Positions 32,941 to 45,593 of a stretch of 64,000 bases of DNA are shown one piece after another. Origin of the DNA: Phoronis australis (Eukaryota > Phoronida > Phoronidae); NCBI GenBank assembly GCA_002633005.1, contig NMRA01000001.1, positions 4,021,390 through 4,085,389 of the forward strand. The letters are read 5' to 3'. The position numbers and the translations under genes are program-made. The notes under the pieces were generated by a model, which saw nothing but the letters and a program-made list of their open reading frames with translations, did not search any database and was not told where the DNA came from. Every line of letters begins with the position of its first letter. Positions within the stretch are counted from its first letter, which is position 1.

Positions 32941-34599
32941 TATAGATATCAGCCGACAGTCGGACTATCGGGAGCGTTCGCCGGACCAGGGTGTCGGAAT
33001 AAAAAATCACCAAGCACTGCTGCCGATTACCTGATCATGCTGGGGATCGGGATAGAATTCGAAAGGCGTGCAAGACAGTCTTGTGAAAAACATTTGAGCG
33101 GCTCAAAGGGTACGCTGCACAGTGGCTTTGCTGCCCTAGTCAACTTCGCATTGTGTCGGCGTCTGTGTAGTTTGCCTTGCCTCATTGTTACTTCTTCCAG
33201 AAAATGAGTAACGACAAAGTCTCAAAATATTGCCATCTTTTTATCTGGTACTGAAATATTCCTTGGTGATCTACTTAACATTTATTCCATAAAAAGACAA
33301 CACAGTAATGGAATTCACGATGTGTATCGCATGTTTTGATGAACTCTGTAGAAAACTAGATTATGTAATGGTCACAGAATAGTTTGTCTGGGTCAGTTGA
33401 CCATTACCGTATATGGCAAACATAGTAGTGAATTTCTTGTGATTGTTTCAGAAGTTCTTAAAGTAGTTTACTGTCATATCCTGTAGAATTCTGAATAATG
33501 GAATTTAGCCCATGCAACCCACACATTTGAAACATGTACATAAATCTTACATTTGTCTAATAAATATAGTTCTCCTGTTGCTGCTACCCGGTTGCTGTTA
33601 CTTGTCTCAATTTAGTGTTCTACACTTAATTATTGAATAGGACCATCTCATTGATGGACCAAGGTGTGTAATTACACAACGCTGCTACATTTCAGTAGTT
33701 TCTTCCTACACTATACAGCAAACACTGTCACCTACTTAAACAACAATCTCCAGATACTCCGAGGAAAAGGGTATCGTAGCATCCACTGAATCCCGTGTCA
33801 ATGAATTCCAGCGTACTGTTACTTTGCCCTGAATGATTCACAGTATGTGAAATGGGTCTCCTGGTATACCTTAGGTGTTAGGATTCCAAGTCCCTGACTC
33901 AAGAAAATGCTTCAGAGTTCACTGGGAAAGGCCAAGCAAAAAATTGCGGATTTGATTATAGCGAGCGCAGGTACACATACCCTGTGGCCGGAGTTCGGCC
34001 TGCTCATGGGCAACAATTCAAGACTGGATGAGGGTGGCAATATTTTAAACCCTAAAGCGTTTTGGTAAAGAATTCAACACTGACAGCCCAACAGCAGGAA
34101 CTTTGTGAGTTCAACTGCCTACCCGTGACTCTTTTCCTGGTTTGTGCAATAAAGCAAGCGAATTCAAACAAACTCAGCAAAGTAAAATAAATTTAAACAA
34201 CCAACAAACAAATACAACACAATATTAGCAGTGACAGGATATTTTTAGCTCTCAACAAATGCTTCAGATATCAGAATGAAAAGCAATGCACATTACGAGC
34301 TAATCATTCTCAGATCTTTCCAACACAAGAAACTTTGCTTTTGTCACTACAAAGAAAACCATCAAGCAAGCTTCAAATGGCCAGCAAATTAATTAAACAA
34401 TAAACTGAGCAATGGGCTCTCAAAAAGCCCATAACAAATAGCTTGGGAACACCGTTGGTTTGTAAAGAAACACAACATTCACAAAATCAAACAAAATGAC
34501 AAATTATACAACTCCACTCAGAGGAGATGTCCTTGTCATAGCACATATCACATATTCTCAAATCTACACCAGCACCACATATTCAGAGACCTTTTCATA

Positions 34600-35095
34600 A
34601 CAATTCTTTAAAACCCCATGCAATGTACTTCCCACAGTAGACCTGATACAGTATATTTTCCTCAGTAGACACAAATATAGCGGGCTATCTACTTTTAAAA
34701 CCCCATACACTGCACTTTTCTCTGTAGACATAATATAGGCTAGTATATTTTCCTCAGTAGACACAAATAGCAGACTACCTACTTTTAAAACCCCACGAAG
34801 TGTACTTTCCTCAGTAGACCGTGACAACGCTAATATACTTTCCCTAGTAGACACAAATAGCAGGCTATCTAATTCCCCCCTCCCCCCAAACTATCTATTT
34901 TTAAAATCTCGCTTAGTGTACTTTCCTCTAGACATGCTAACCATAGTGTATTTTCTTCAATAGACACAAACAGCATGCGATCTACTTTTAAAACCCCATG
35001 CAATGTAGGTCCCTCAGTAGTCATAATCTAAGTATATTTTCCTTGGTAGACACAAGTAAAAGGCTATCTACCTTTAAGACCCCATAACTTGCAAG
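34600..35095. repeat. About 90-bp tandem repeat, roughly six degenerate units
   Basis: Each unit contains 'cagtagacacaaata', 'ggctatctac' and 'ttttaaaacccca'. The last motif recurs near 34,607, 34,693, 34,783, 34,895, 34,987 and 35,074, giving spacings close to 90 (one is longer because of a poly-C insert). Minus-strand ORFs here are artefacts of the repetition. Confidence 0.7.
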
Positions 35096-35710
35096 GTAGA
35101 ATTCAGTAACACTCGAACCTCGCTAAAAAGCAAGACTTCGAGAGATTACGTGAGATATTGCCATGTATTTTAAATGAGAACACATGATTTTGGCTAGCGT
35201 TACTGAACTCTACGCAGGGCTATGTATACAATCAGGCTAACAAATACCGAAACAAAATGGGTTTTTAAAAATCAACAATTTTGGGGGACACTGAAGCTCA
35301 GTTCCAGAGGGTCACTTCACATAGTTCTGAGAAAAGTGAACCTACAGTTTACGGTAAAAATCTCACCAATTTAAAACATTTGATAAGCAGCACATGTAAA
35401 ATTTCATATCTTACTTTACCATTAAAGAGAAATAGCACCAAATAAATGCTTGATACTGTAGCAACCATCACGTAATGTTATGAGAAATTATGGGCATTCA
35501 TTACGATAATAATGCCTTTGAAAAATGAAAGATTTTGGCAATTACTTTTGTCCGAAATTTCCCCCATTAACTTGAGATTTCATCACACTATAAAGGTAGC
35601 TAGCAAAACACATGCGCGCACCCCAGCCTTTTTAATATGGGGGGCTCGAATTTTCGACATTGTGGATCTTTTACCGACAAAAGTCGAAGGACTAAAAAAA
35701 AAAAAAAAAA
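34890..35710. repeat. Direct duplicate, copy 1 (gap-associated)
   Basis: 821 bases repeated at 35723-36572. It ends in a long A-run at the gap, inside a family M1 element. Copy 1 lacks about 33 bases present in copy 2 near 35,915-35,950. Confidence 0.85.
35611..35710 (+). mobile_element. TIR element family M1, copy truncated by gap
   Basis: Starts CATGCGCGCACCCC and proceeds through 'ggggctcgaattttcgac' to an A-run, where the contig ends. It is the same insertion as 36,478-36,712 seen in the other duplicate copy, not a separate integration. Confidence 0.8.
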
Positions 35711-35722
35711 NNNNNNNNNNNN
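35711..35722. other. Assembly gap of 12 N
   Basis: Gap between two duplicate copies, following an A-homopolymer. Confidence 0.97.
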
Positions 35723-36572
35723 ACTATCTATTTTTAAAATCTCGCTTAGTGTACTTTCCTCTAGACATGCTAACCATAGTGTATTTTCTTCAATAGACAC
35801 AAACAGCATGCGATCTACTTTTAAAACCCCATGCACTGTAGGTCCCTCAGTAGTCATAATCTAAGTATATTTTCCTTAGTAGGCACAAGTAAAAGGCTAT
35901 CTACCTTTAAGACCCCATGCAGAGTACCGCTCCTCAGTAGACATAACTTGCAAGGTAGAATTCAGTAACACTTGAACCTCGCTAAAAAGCAAGACTTCAC
36001 GAGATTACTTGAGATATTGCCATGTATTTTAAATGAGAACACATGATTTTGGCTAGTGTTACTGAACTCTACCCAGGCTATGTAAACAATCAGGCTAACA
36101 AATACCAAAACAACATGGGTTTTAAAATTCAACAATTTTGGGGGACACTGAAGCTCAGTTCCAGAGGGTCACTTCACATAGTTCTGAGAAAAGTGAACCT
36201 ACAGTTTACGGTAAAAATCTCACCAATTTAAAACATTTGATAAGCAGCACGTGTAAAATTTCATATCGTACTTTACCATTAAAGAGAAATAGCACCAAAT
36301 AAATGCTTGATACTATAGCAACCATCAGGTAATGTTATGAGAAATTATGGGCATTCACAACGATAATAAAAGCCTTTGAAAAATGAAAGATTTTGGCAAT
36401 TACTTTTGTCCGAAATAAGTGAGATTTCCCCCATTAACTTGAGATTTCATCACACTATAAAGGTAGCTAGCAAAACACATGCGCGCACCCCAGCCTTTTT
36501 AATATGGGGGGCTCGAATTTTCGACATTGTGGATCTTTTACCGACAAAAGTCGAAGGACTAAAAAAAAAAAA
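35723..36572. repeat. Direct duplicate, copy 2 (gap-associated)
   Basis: Second copy of 34890-35710, with one 33-base insertion and small indels. It continues into the complete M1 element. Confidence 0.85.
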
Positions 36573-36712
36573 GGGTACCACGTCCACAGATGCAAATTGT
36601 GCATTTGCGCCTGTTTAGTGGACTTTTTGTTTCTCTGAGGCAGACCTTTTTGTCCACTTGGCCAAATGGGGGGCTCATTCGAGCCCCCCGAGCCCCCCTG
36701 GGTGCACGCATA
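36478..36712 (+). mobile_element. TIR element family M1, complete copy (235 bp)
   Basis: Begins CATGCGCGCACCCC and ends GGGTGCACGCATA, near-inverse ends. The flanks AAACA and AAATA are an imperfect 5-bp target duplication. The interior has 'ttttaccgacaaaagtcg', 'gggtaccacgtcc' and 'tttagtggactttttgt'. Non-coding. Confidence 0.83.
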
Positions 36713-36879
36713 AAATAAATTACCAGGATATGAGCTAAAAGTGAAATCAAGCACATTGGAGAGTGCCTGAGGCCAAAGTTAAAGTTATGAGTAACCTTAG
36801 AAAAGTGTTTAAATCTGACTTACTTAACATCATGACTGAGCAATGGTTGACTGGATTCTAGATTTAATGATTTTTGCTC

Positions 36880-37285
36880 TGTTTTTCAAAATGCTGCAAG
36901 GAATTGTTTAAAATGTTTTATTTTTACAAAAAGGTGATATCGAAAATTGTGATTCTTATGAATTTGATGAAAAAACTCAAAAGTTGCATGAAATGAAGAT
37001 AATTTTAAGAAATTGTTACATCATTTTTGAAAATTTGTCATGAAAGTTCATATCAAAAAAATTTGGTCATTACTACTGATATCATTGTACTTTTCTATTT
37101 TGCTAAATTTTCCAAAAAAGCATGGTAACACCTGTCCCAATGATCAAAGGCTGATTGGTATGAGCTAAAAATGATATATTATGCTTTCCACTTTCAGAAA
37201 AGTATACTTTCATTGGTACGAACTCTATAGTTCTTAGATATTTGACTGAAAGTACAGACTTTCTGATAAAGTTACTTATAACCCT
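36880..37285. repeat. Dispersed repeat family R1, copy 2
   Basis: Shares with 1-500 and 50,640-51,170 the ordered blocks 'aaaagttgcatgaaatgaag', 'atttggtcatta', 'tgtacttttctattttgcta', 'ctttccactttcagaaaag' and 'acagactttctgataaagtt'. Divergence is moderate, so insertions are old. Confidence 0.6.
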
Positions 37286-40200
37286 AGTTCATGTATGAGA
37301 AGTTTGGAAAATTGTAAACAGCTATCAGAAAATCTGTAACCTATCCCAGCTTGATCTGGCTTTCCACGTCAGTTCTTCAGATGGACGTTAACATTCCTTT
37401 ACTGGCCAGCTTGGCTTTCTGCAAATAAATTTACGGTTGTCAGACAGAAGACAAAATAGCTCGGTTATACTAAATATTGCTGAAGATCAATGCCAAGACT
37501 GATGACTGCCTAAAAGAATATTTGAACAAGAGCAGTGAGAAGTGTTGATGTCCGCCCACATTGTCCGTTGCATATATCCGCATATACAAGGGATGATTAC
37601 TATGTTAACGCTAGAAAACTTAAATCGCTTCCAGGGTGCATAGCAAGATGGTAATGCTCTCTTCAATGGGAACATACCTGCCAAGACCGTAAACAAATTA
37701 AAACCTGCATTAGGGGGCACAGCATTAGACAGATGTTGGTTGTCAGTGTCACACTCATAGAAAAACACTTGCCAAATTTCACGATCTTGTTTATTTTAGG
37801 AAGTTGATTTTAGAAAGTTTCTTTAATTGCCTCCTCATATAAGAGGACTTGATGTTCCACTGGGCACCACTACAGTCATGTGTTTAATATGATTAACATA
37901 TTGTAAGCCACTGGTTTTTGGTGTTGCGGTAGCCGAGGGTTTTCAAAGGGAATAATGATGTCCACAAGTGGTTTTGTAACACCAACAGGTTCCACATAAA
38001 ATTGTATCCTCACAACCTTTCAAGTTGCATGATTTTTTAAAAAGTATAAGTAAAAATCGATAATGAAATGAATTCTGAGTTTTTTTTAAGCATTTGTTTG
38101 CATAGTGTTTCACTACCACATTCATCTAGTCAATAACGCTGTGAACACTATCTAAATTAGGGCTCAGAAACCTTAGTGGGTAACAGGCCACACTTGGAAA
38201 GTGTAACGATTGTTGTGCCAAGTGACCACATGTACAAGCCACTTTATGTGTACATGACCTGAAAATACTGTATTTTAGATAGTGAGTTTGTGCAAGATAT
38301 ACCATTCGCCAGCCTCAAGCCACTCGGCGCGATTACAGGCAGCTTCAAATTAATGCATAATTCAGCAAAAGCTTATTACATTACTTCTACATGGAGCCTG
38401 TTTGCATTGAACAAGTTTGGTTCTGTGGAAAAGAGTGTTCTAAAAGATTGCGTATTCCACATGGCACAACAAAACCAATCATAGGACCAGTGGTAACAAA
38501 TTTCTGGGACAAGCAAGAGCAGTTAAGCGAGAGAAAGCTTGTTCTGATACAGATCACGACGCAATTGACACATGAATCCAAAAAAGAAGCGTTGTTTACA
38601 GAACTGGTCACCCAGAACCATGATGCAATTGAATTCAAAAAGTGAGAAGTTTATTTCCCTGTGACATATGGCCCTCCATGCTCTAAAAATTTGCCAAGCC
38701 CTTATATAAACAAGGTCCCCCATCTAGATCAAGCTGCTTTAATTCACACCACTAGATAGCATCAACTAGACTGCTCTAATTAGACATAATGAAGTTTAGA
38801 CAAGCAGCAACAATGCTAATTAGTAACAGGGGGAGATAACACATCACCTCCAGAACCCTCCACAGACAAATACCTGGGGTGCCATTACCACTGTGATTAG
38901 TGGTTTATCAGCTCACAATATAGGATCCAGACTACAGCAATCAACTGACCAACCAACATATAACATCAAAAAGTCTCATATCTCCATGAAATTAAATATC
39001 TGTGTATTGTGCAGCGTAAAGCTTAAACATTGAAACCTGTTCTTTTTCAAAAGTTACTTTGAGGTCAGTTAAGTGCTCCAGTGTTGGCCACTTCATTCTA
39101 CTAGCAAGCAGAACCTGTTTGTAAAGCACAGGGGGTCTCATGGGAAATGTATTTTATTAGTATTTTGACAACACTTAAAACACTTGAGAAGAAAGAGCTA
39201 ATTAACATACTGCAAACTCTTGGGTTAACACCCTGGGCTCTTAAATTAGGAAACCTGAGACACCGATTAACCAAGTAGTGGGTGCTTAAACTAAAATTGG
39301 CAAGTTGGTGGGGGGTGGGTGATTACCGTCATTAAAACCTTTCACAATTCTGTCGTTTTTCAACCAAAATGCATGAGTCATATCTTTAAAAAGTCCTCCA
39401 TGAGCTTTTGATGGTGCACGATTATATCAGAAGCAAAAGATAAATAATTTAATTCTTAAATAATTATCATTTTACATATTTGACAGATTAAAAAATATAA
39501 CCATGTGTGTTACCAAAAATGCGAAAATAACAAAGAGTAATAATAGAACCGTTCATGTACTAATTGGCTGATTAACTAATTATTCAACTAATTAAGTGTA
39601 ATGTCAATTAATTTAGAGTGTAATAGTAACATGAAAAGGAAATGAACCAAAGATGTTAATAAATGACTAGACAAACCAGCATGAAAATAATTTCAAGGAT
39701 TCAAAGGAATGCTAACTTATAAAGACAAAAGATTTTAATAGATGGATCTCTCAAAGTTGCTGTGAAGAATTCAGTCAGGAATTCATCAAAAATCGTACAT
39801 CTTTACATATGAATTGGACCTTTGGTGCCGTTTGATAAATTACATCTATCAATAAAAATTCAGGATGCAGTGCACATTTACAAAAAAATCTGATAAAATA
39901 ATTACTCCAACTACCTATCCAAAATTTTCAGATAAGGGTTTTCTCACTGATAGATAAAAATGGGCAAACATCTATTGTGTAGCTTTGAAATACCCCAGTA
40001 TACTGCAGATAGCTCATTACAATGGTTGCAGAGTAAGATTTTCCGTAGAAGTAAAAATTAGTGACCCTGATACACATAGTGTGTGTTATACTGAACAAGA
40101 AACATTGGAACACATTTTTACAAGTGTTACATTACTAAAGAAAGTGAACTCTGGAAAATAACACTATTCATAACAAAGAGACAATAGTCCCATTTACACT

Positions 40201-42751
40201 ACAAAAGTTGACACAGATCAACTGACATGGAACGAGACCGAGACCGCAAGTACGTTAGTAAACAGAACTGACACCATCACTGTGACAACTTTTGTCACAC
40301 ATTTGTGAGGTAGAGCAAGTTGTGCCTGATCATCTTGGTCCGTCTCAACTATGTGATGTCTAAACGCGAAACTGGGACAAGGCGGAAGGGATCATGTCTA
40401 TTGTTTTTTAACTTTAACCTGATCACCAGTTATGATGAGCTTGCATGCTCTTAACTGTGCTAAAATACAGCAAATGACAACGCTATTTTAACATAATCTA
40501 CGCTAAAGTGCAGTTGTATTCATTGACAACTTGTAAAATTTGTGAAAACAAAAAATTCTGCAAATAAATAGATGACCTTTGCACTAATGACATACCTCGC
40601 AGGCTCACATAGCCCACATCATGCAGTCACGTCACGATACTTGTTGGAAACTCTTCAGTGATTTGAGGCGGATCACTTGCACTGCAGAACTTGTTCTTGA
40701 AAACATTTGGCAATTTTCAACCTACGGTAATTCATATTCATATTGTCGCTATGTGTTGTATGTTTCAAACTAATTTTGTCAAGCAATCACAGAGATAAGG
40801 AATTAGCCTGCAAGATCCACTTTAAGTCTTCATAAACTTGCTCAAGTGATGTACGGAGCGATAATCAGGATTCAGAAGAAATAACTAGTCTTATTTGAAT
40901 AAAAAAAATCAGTAATTTTTTGGTAATAGTTTTGTGAACATATTAACTAACAAAAAGAAAAACAATGTTGTATCATTTTGGGAGGGCAGCTTGCATGTAT
41001 CAATTTGAGTGCCAGGTATTTTGACTTTCTGGCGTGGGTAATTAATAGGGTAACTGAAAAAAACAATAATGCAGGGGGGTCATTATTTGATATTGTGTTG
41101 GATTCCCATTTCCTGGTTGCCTTACAGGTTTTGTCTGTTTTTAAATGTGCAACAGAAACCTCATACCCGTTTAACAGGAGAGAACCTCCGACTGTAAAAA
41201 CAATGACAGGGGCATGTGTTGTTTTCTGTAGTACCAACAAAACAAAATTACACCTGTCACGTCCATATTACTGTCATGGCTTCTAAAAAGACATGACAAG
41301 ATATAAATTCTCAGTGACAACAGAATAACACATTTTCTGTGAACACTTGCTTGTTGTCTTAACCACAACAATGCTAAAAATAACAGCTCAAGTTATATTT
41401 TTAGAACAGCGCATTTTCAGAGAATGAGACTTGAATTCATAATTGTAACATACAGAGTTGCCGAGTACTTTAATTATGCCAACAAATACACGAGCGAAAA
41501 ATATCGGATGAGTTGTGTTGTAAAGTCTGAAACCTGATATCTAATGTGTCAGGGGATAAAGGGATGCATTTGACTGAAAATTAAGATTAACAACTTTTTT
41601 AGAGACCCTAGGCATGAAAAAAGACCTCTTAGTCGATAGTTTAATAAAACGACATACAAAACCCTTCCTTCACCAAAGACTAGCAAAAGAATTCTTTGGA
41701 AAAGATTCCAACTACAAATATGAACTCTTTCACACCACTGGGATTTTACGAAGAAGACAGCCTTTTATTGGGAATTTCAGACTCCCTGAGCAGCAAAACC
41801 CACAAGTACAACCTACAACAATACATTGTTGAGCAAAGATAATGCTGTTTATAGTTTGCGGGCACAACTGTGCAGCACTTCAATATCAGGGGTATGTCCA
41901 GACGACCAGGTGCGCCAGATTAACATGACGACCAATTAACAACGGAAAGGTGTGAAGAAGAACTAAAATTGCCTTACCTTTAACCCTCCAGTACTATAAA
42001 ATCTCTTGCGCAAAATTAATTGCCAAAATTACAATTTTTCAATCAAGTTTCCTAAAACTGTTTTGAATGCCTGCACTTTGTCAAAGCATTGTGTGACGGT
42101 AATTATGGCATATAGAATTTCAATATAATTTCATGTATCCACCACATTCTCTCGTAAATTAGTGAGAGTCTTTCATTTTAACAATTAGTAAATTTAGAAC
42201 ATCACAATGGAGCTCAACCACAGTTTTCAGTTGCGTTTTAACCACAGAAATGGCACGCTGAGGTTGTGCATTTGCTTTGGTGTTGTTCAGAGAAGAATCC
42301 CTGGTGTTTCAATCCTATTACCATGTTAAAATAGTGAAACTGGTGCCCTTTCAGCTTGTCCCTGAGATCAAGTGCTCATGTGGACAGAAGCTTTACAGCT
42401 TAGTTCAGGGATAGCTTAAGCTGGGTCGACTGGTCATGTGAACACTGCTGTAGTATAATCATGCTAGAGCAGTGTTCAGCAGAATTTTGCTACTGCTCTT
42501 CTCACTAATTGGAATCTGATGCTAAAGTTAGGAAAACTGCCTCCTCTTATGTTTTCAAAATGCCGAGTGGTACCTGTTGCTAAAACAGAAGACAAACAGT
42601 TTGATTTAGCTTGTATAATATAATTGTATAGAATAAAAATTTATCTTTACTTGTAAAAATGAAAATGATAAGGTTCTAGAGCACTTTTTTATAAAAAATA
42701 CACAAAGTCATTTTTTGATATTCCAAAAGTTGTTCAGTTTTGATTATTAAG
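37286..42751. other. Gremlin-formin intergenic DNA, middle part
   Basis: No exon was supported. ORFs near 38,290-38,645 and 40,978-41,286 lack recognisable domains and splice sites. Most of the sequence is AT-rich and unassigned. Confidence 0.45.
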
Positions 42752-43032
42752 GTGAAAATTCTTCAGTTTGGGACAGTAAAAAATTTATTATTTTCTCAAG
42801 GTCGGAGCTTGTCCCAAATTCTGGAAATAGACAATGTTGGCCGTCTCAATTTCAAGAATCATCTGAAAGACGGCATAATTACCCACTCTGTAGATTGAAA
42901 ACACATTGTCCAAAATTTGGGAAATATGACGGATGCTAAAATAGGTATTGCCCAAATTCTAGAATAAGTTAATGTTTTGCAAGTTTTTGTGTCCCAAATT
43001 CTAGAGACTGTCCTAAATTGGAGAATTTTTAC
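42752..43032. mobile_element. 281-bp TIR element family M2
   Basis: The two ends are about 25-bp imperfect inverted repeats: 42752-42776 (starting GTGAAAATTCTTCAG) and 43008-43032 (complement starting GTAAAAATTCTCCAA), each finishing inward with 'ggacag'. 'gtcccaaattct' recurs inside. Similar ends appear at about 48,720-48,757 and in 57,345-57,690. Non-coding. Confidence 0.6.
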
Positions 43033-44595
43033 TGTACTAAGAACCCTATCATGATTACAGAAACCGACATGAAACTCTGAGTCTTTTATTAAAAGCAGCG
43101 CAAAACCCATCTCTATGCCTTATCCGGCGTTGATTTCAGAAAATGTCAAGCACATAATGGTAAAAATTGACAATTTGCAACACAAGAGCAACCCACTGTG
43201 TGCATCGCATACAGTGCAGATACAAGAGAGTATAATTAACATTTCCACTGAACGGAACAATACTCCTAACTTAAAACAATATTCTAGAGGGTGCAAAACA
43301 AGTAAGAAATGCTCTTCTCAATAAGAGAACACCTGCCACCTTTCATCACGATTCTTCAAGAAGTTAGGATGGGTAGAGAGATGACAAAGGAAACAAAAAC
43401 AATAGAAATGCCAATAGGTTGCGCAATGTTGGTCAAATCTATCCAAAACAGGGCGGTAACTTATTTGCCACATTTCATGAATAGGCATCTAGTTATTTTG
43501 TAGATATCAAGGCAAATTCAAGGAAAAACAAATTTGCCACTAAGCAATTCCACAGTAATCAGATTTGTTCAAAGATCCACGGCAGTTGTACCCTCCTAAA
43601 TAGAACCACATGCCAAATTTCATGAAGAACTGTCACAGAACTTGTATTGAGCCACAGGCAAAAAGGTAAAATTGCCACAAGACGACACTACCAATTCAAA
43701 TATTGGCGGGAGCCACGCACTTCCCAAATGAACAAATGCCGATTACCTCAACTATATTTTCAAAAAACAGACCAGAACCACCTAATTTTTTTGGCTTAAC
43801 ACATGCCCATCTTAAACTCCCCCCCCCCGAGTTAAATTTACCTCTTCCATTTCTAAATGTATTTCCTAAATTCAGTTTCAACCATATCCTACTGGGCACT
43901 GGTGGTGAAGCTGGAAGTGAGTTGTATGCCAGGAGTTATCATGCATGTAAATAAATGTCTACTGTGGAGACACAAAGCTGGCTGTAAAATTGAGCTCTCC
44001 ACACTTGTCAAATAAATGTCCATTTGTTGTAATTAATTACTGTGCAACTAATAGGGATCATCACAGTGCTGGCCAGTTGTTGTTTGAGGAAGCTGCGCAA
44101 CAGACTAGAGAGAAATATATAAGGCTCCAAATATCTGCAAAACAATGAAATTAGAGAAGTGATGTCACAGCTTCTCTGAAACTTAGAGAGCTTGTTTGAC
44201 AGAACTATTGCTAATGCATGACCATAAAAGCATGAATCAGCTGTTTATCAGACTCGCTAACCAGTCGATTTGCATAATTTTATCATTGCGTTGATATTCT
44301 GAGGCTGCTAACTTAACACATCAAAGCGAAATTCATTGGTTGATCATGTCTATCGAAACATTACACTGTGTTTAGATTTATTGTGGGTCAATTTCGATTG
44401 GAAAAATGAACATCAACGGAACCACAAGGCCAAGCATGTATAAAATTGGCGACTAAACCAATTAGCCAACAGTGGTGTTGTGTCACGTAAAAAAACAATT
44501 TGTTTAATCAGCATGAAAATAGAACTGTTCAGCAATGATTGGAATTCAATACAGTGAAAAGTTGTACGGGAATACTAGTCATGGTTTTATGATCT
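43033..44595. repeat. Unassigned DNA with one block of the GCCACTAGG-type repeat
   Basis: About 43,320-43,690 carries the phrases 'gccaatagg..gcgca', 'aaatctatccaaaa' and 'tttgccacatttcatgaa' typical of the repeat clustered around the formin 3' half. The rest is unassigned. Confidence 0.4.
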
Positions 44596-45593
44596 CAGTG
44601 GCGGATCTAGGATAGCACAAGGGGGGGGCCAACATTTTGTCCGGCTGAAAGCATTTGCGTAAAGTGAACCACAATTGTAGATGTGCATAGCATCAAACGG
44701 GGGGCAAACCCCCCTCTCGCCCAGGAAATTTTTCTGTTTTTACCTCTAAAAATCAAGCACTTTCCTCGATTCCTGAAGTATTGTCCAAGAAAAAAAAAAA
44801 CAAGAAAAAAAAGCAAAAAAAAAAAACGGAGAACGTGTCAAACAGGAAAAACTGCGAGTTCCGAAGATGCGAACTCACGACCTGGCGGTAAGAGCACGCG
44901 TGCATTACCACTACACCACCACGAACGAACTACTAACCACATATTAAGAGACCTACTCGTTTATGGTCCACAGCGTTTGCGCGCGAAACCTACTTCTTTT
45001 TGTAATGCTTATTAAACGTTTTATATTTTGTGCCATCAATTCCTAACAAATAGTCTTCAAATGCCCAAAAGACCAAATCCGTCTTTCGTGTTGGCAATAA
45101 TGACGGGATTGCTTTAGAAATCGTCCTAAAATAAGGTTTGACAAAGAGAGTATTGCGAGTTTCTGAGTGATTCACTCAGGCTTCGATTAAAATTCACATC
45201 TTACCAGCAGCCTCTGTTTTTTCATCGTCACTCAGGTTCCATCTCTTTAAAAAATGAAGTAAATTTTCTTCGTTGCACAGTGGAGCAGACGACGGAAAAG
45301 GAGTCGTAGTGCGCAGCGCCACTGCTGGTCGCCTGGGATATCGCGGGAGAGCCTATACTTAGCCATAGTTCCATTACGAATGCGCCGTGTTCAGAATTTG
45401 ACACTTGAAATTGGATTTGAGCCCCCCCCCCAACACTAAAACTGCACACATTTAAATCTTTTTTCATCCGTATAATTTTAATTACCGGGGTTAATTAATA
45501 AACTCAACATTTCCCTACGCTCTTACTGTTTTATTTTTTCAAGTTTGCGGCAGCCAAGGGGGGGGCCCGGGCCCCCCCCTAAATCCGCCTATG
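44596..45593 (+). mobile_element. 998-bp CAGTGGCGG-type transposon with 5-bp target duplication
   Basis: Starts CAGTGGCGGATCTAGG and ends CCTAAATCCGCCTATG, inverse ends with a G/C-run beside each. Flanked by GATCT on both sides (44591-44595 and 45594-45598). The subterminal sequence matches the fragment at 32,608-32,726. The interior carries a tRNA-like segment and two minus-strand ORF pieces with protein-like composition (around 45,187-45,290, with LLHFLKRWNLSDDEKTE, and 45,000-45,130, with PTRKTDLVFWAFEDYLLG) of unknown origin. No transposase was recognised. Confidence 0.72.
44850..44930 (-). pseudogene. tRNA-like sequence (tRNA-Glu-related), probably SINE-derived
   Basis: On the minus strand there is an A-box-like TGGTGTAGTGGTAATGCACG followed about 30 bases later by a B-box-like GGTCGTGAGTTCGCATC. 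The middle, GCTCTTACCGCC, resembles the anticodon arm and variable region of tRNA-Glu. The acceptor stem is not convincingly paired and the T-arm has changes (TTCGCATC rather than TTCGATTC), so a functional tRNA gene is unlikely. It lies inside the 998-bp transposon and next to A-rich DNA. Confidence 0.5.

Larger units (their letters stand above)
27672..34599. other. Gremlin-formin intergenic DNA, left part
   Basis: No supported exons. It holds a hairpin at 29,961-30,015, a remnant of the CAGTGGCGG-type element near 32,610-32,726 and an AT-rich degenerate repeat at 32,727-32,940. By position it corresponds to the 3' flank of GREM1, a place where regulatory elements lie in vertebrates. Confidence 0.5.

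Noticed and set aside
34564-34854. 96-codon minus-strand ORF with repeated VSTEENIL-like segments
   Set aside because: The apparent peptide repeats are just the 90-bp DNA tandem repeat translated in one frame.
41614-41832. 72-codon plus-strand ORF, basic
   Set aside because: No homology recognised, no acceptor/donor or promoter context; kept out of the gene list.
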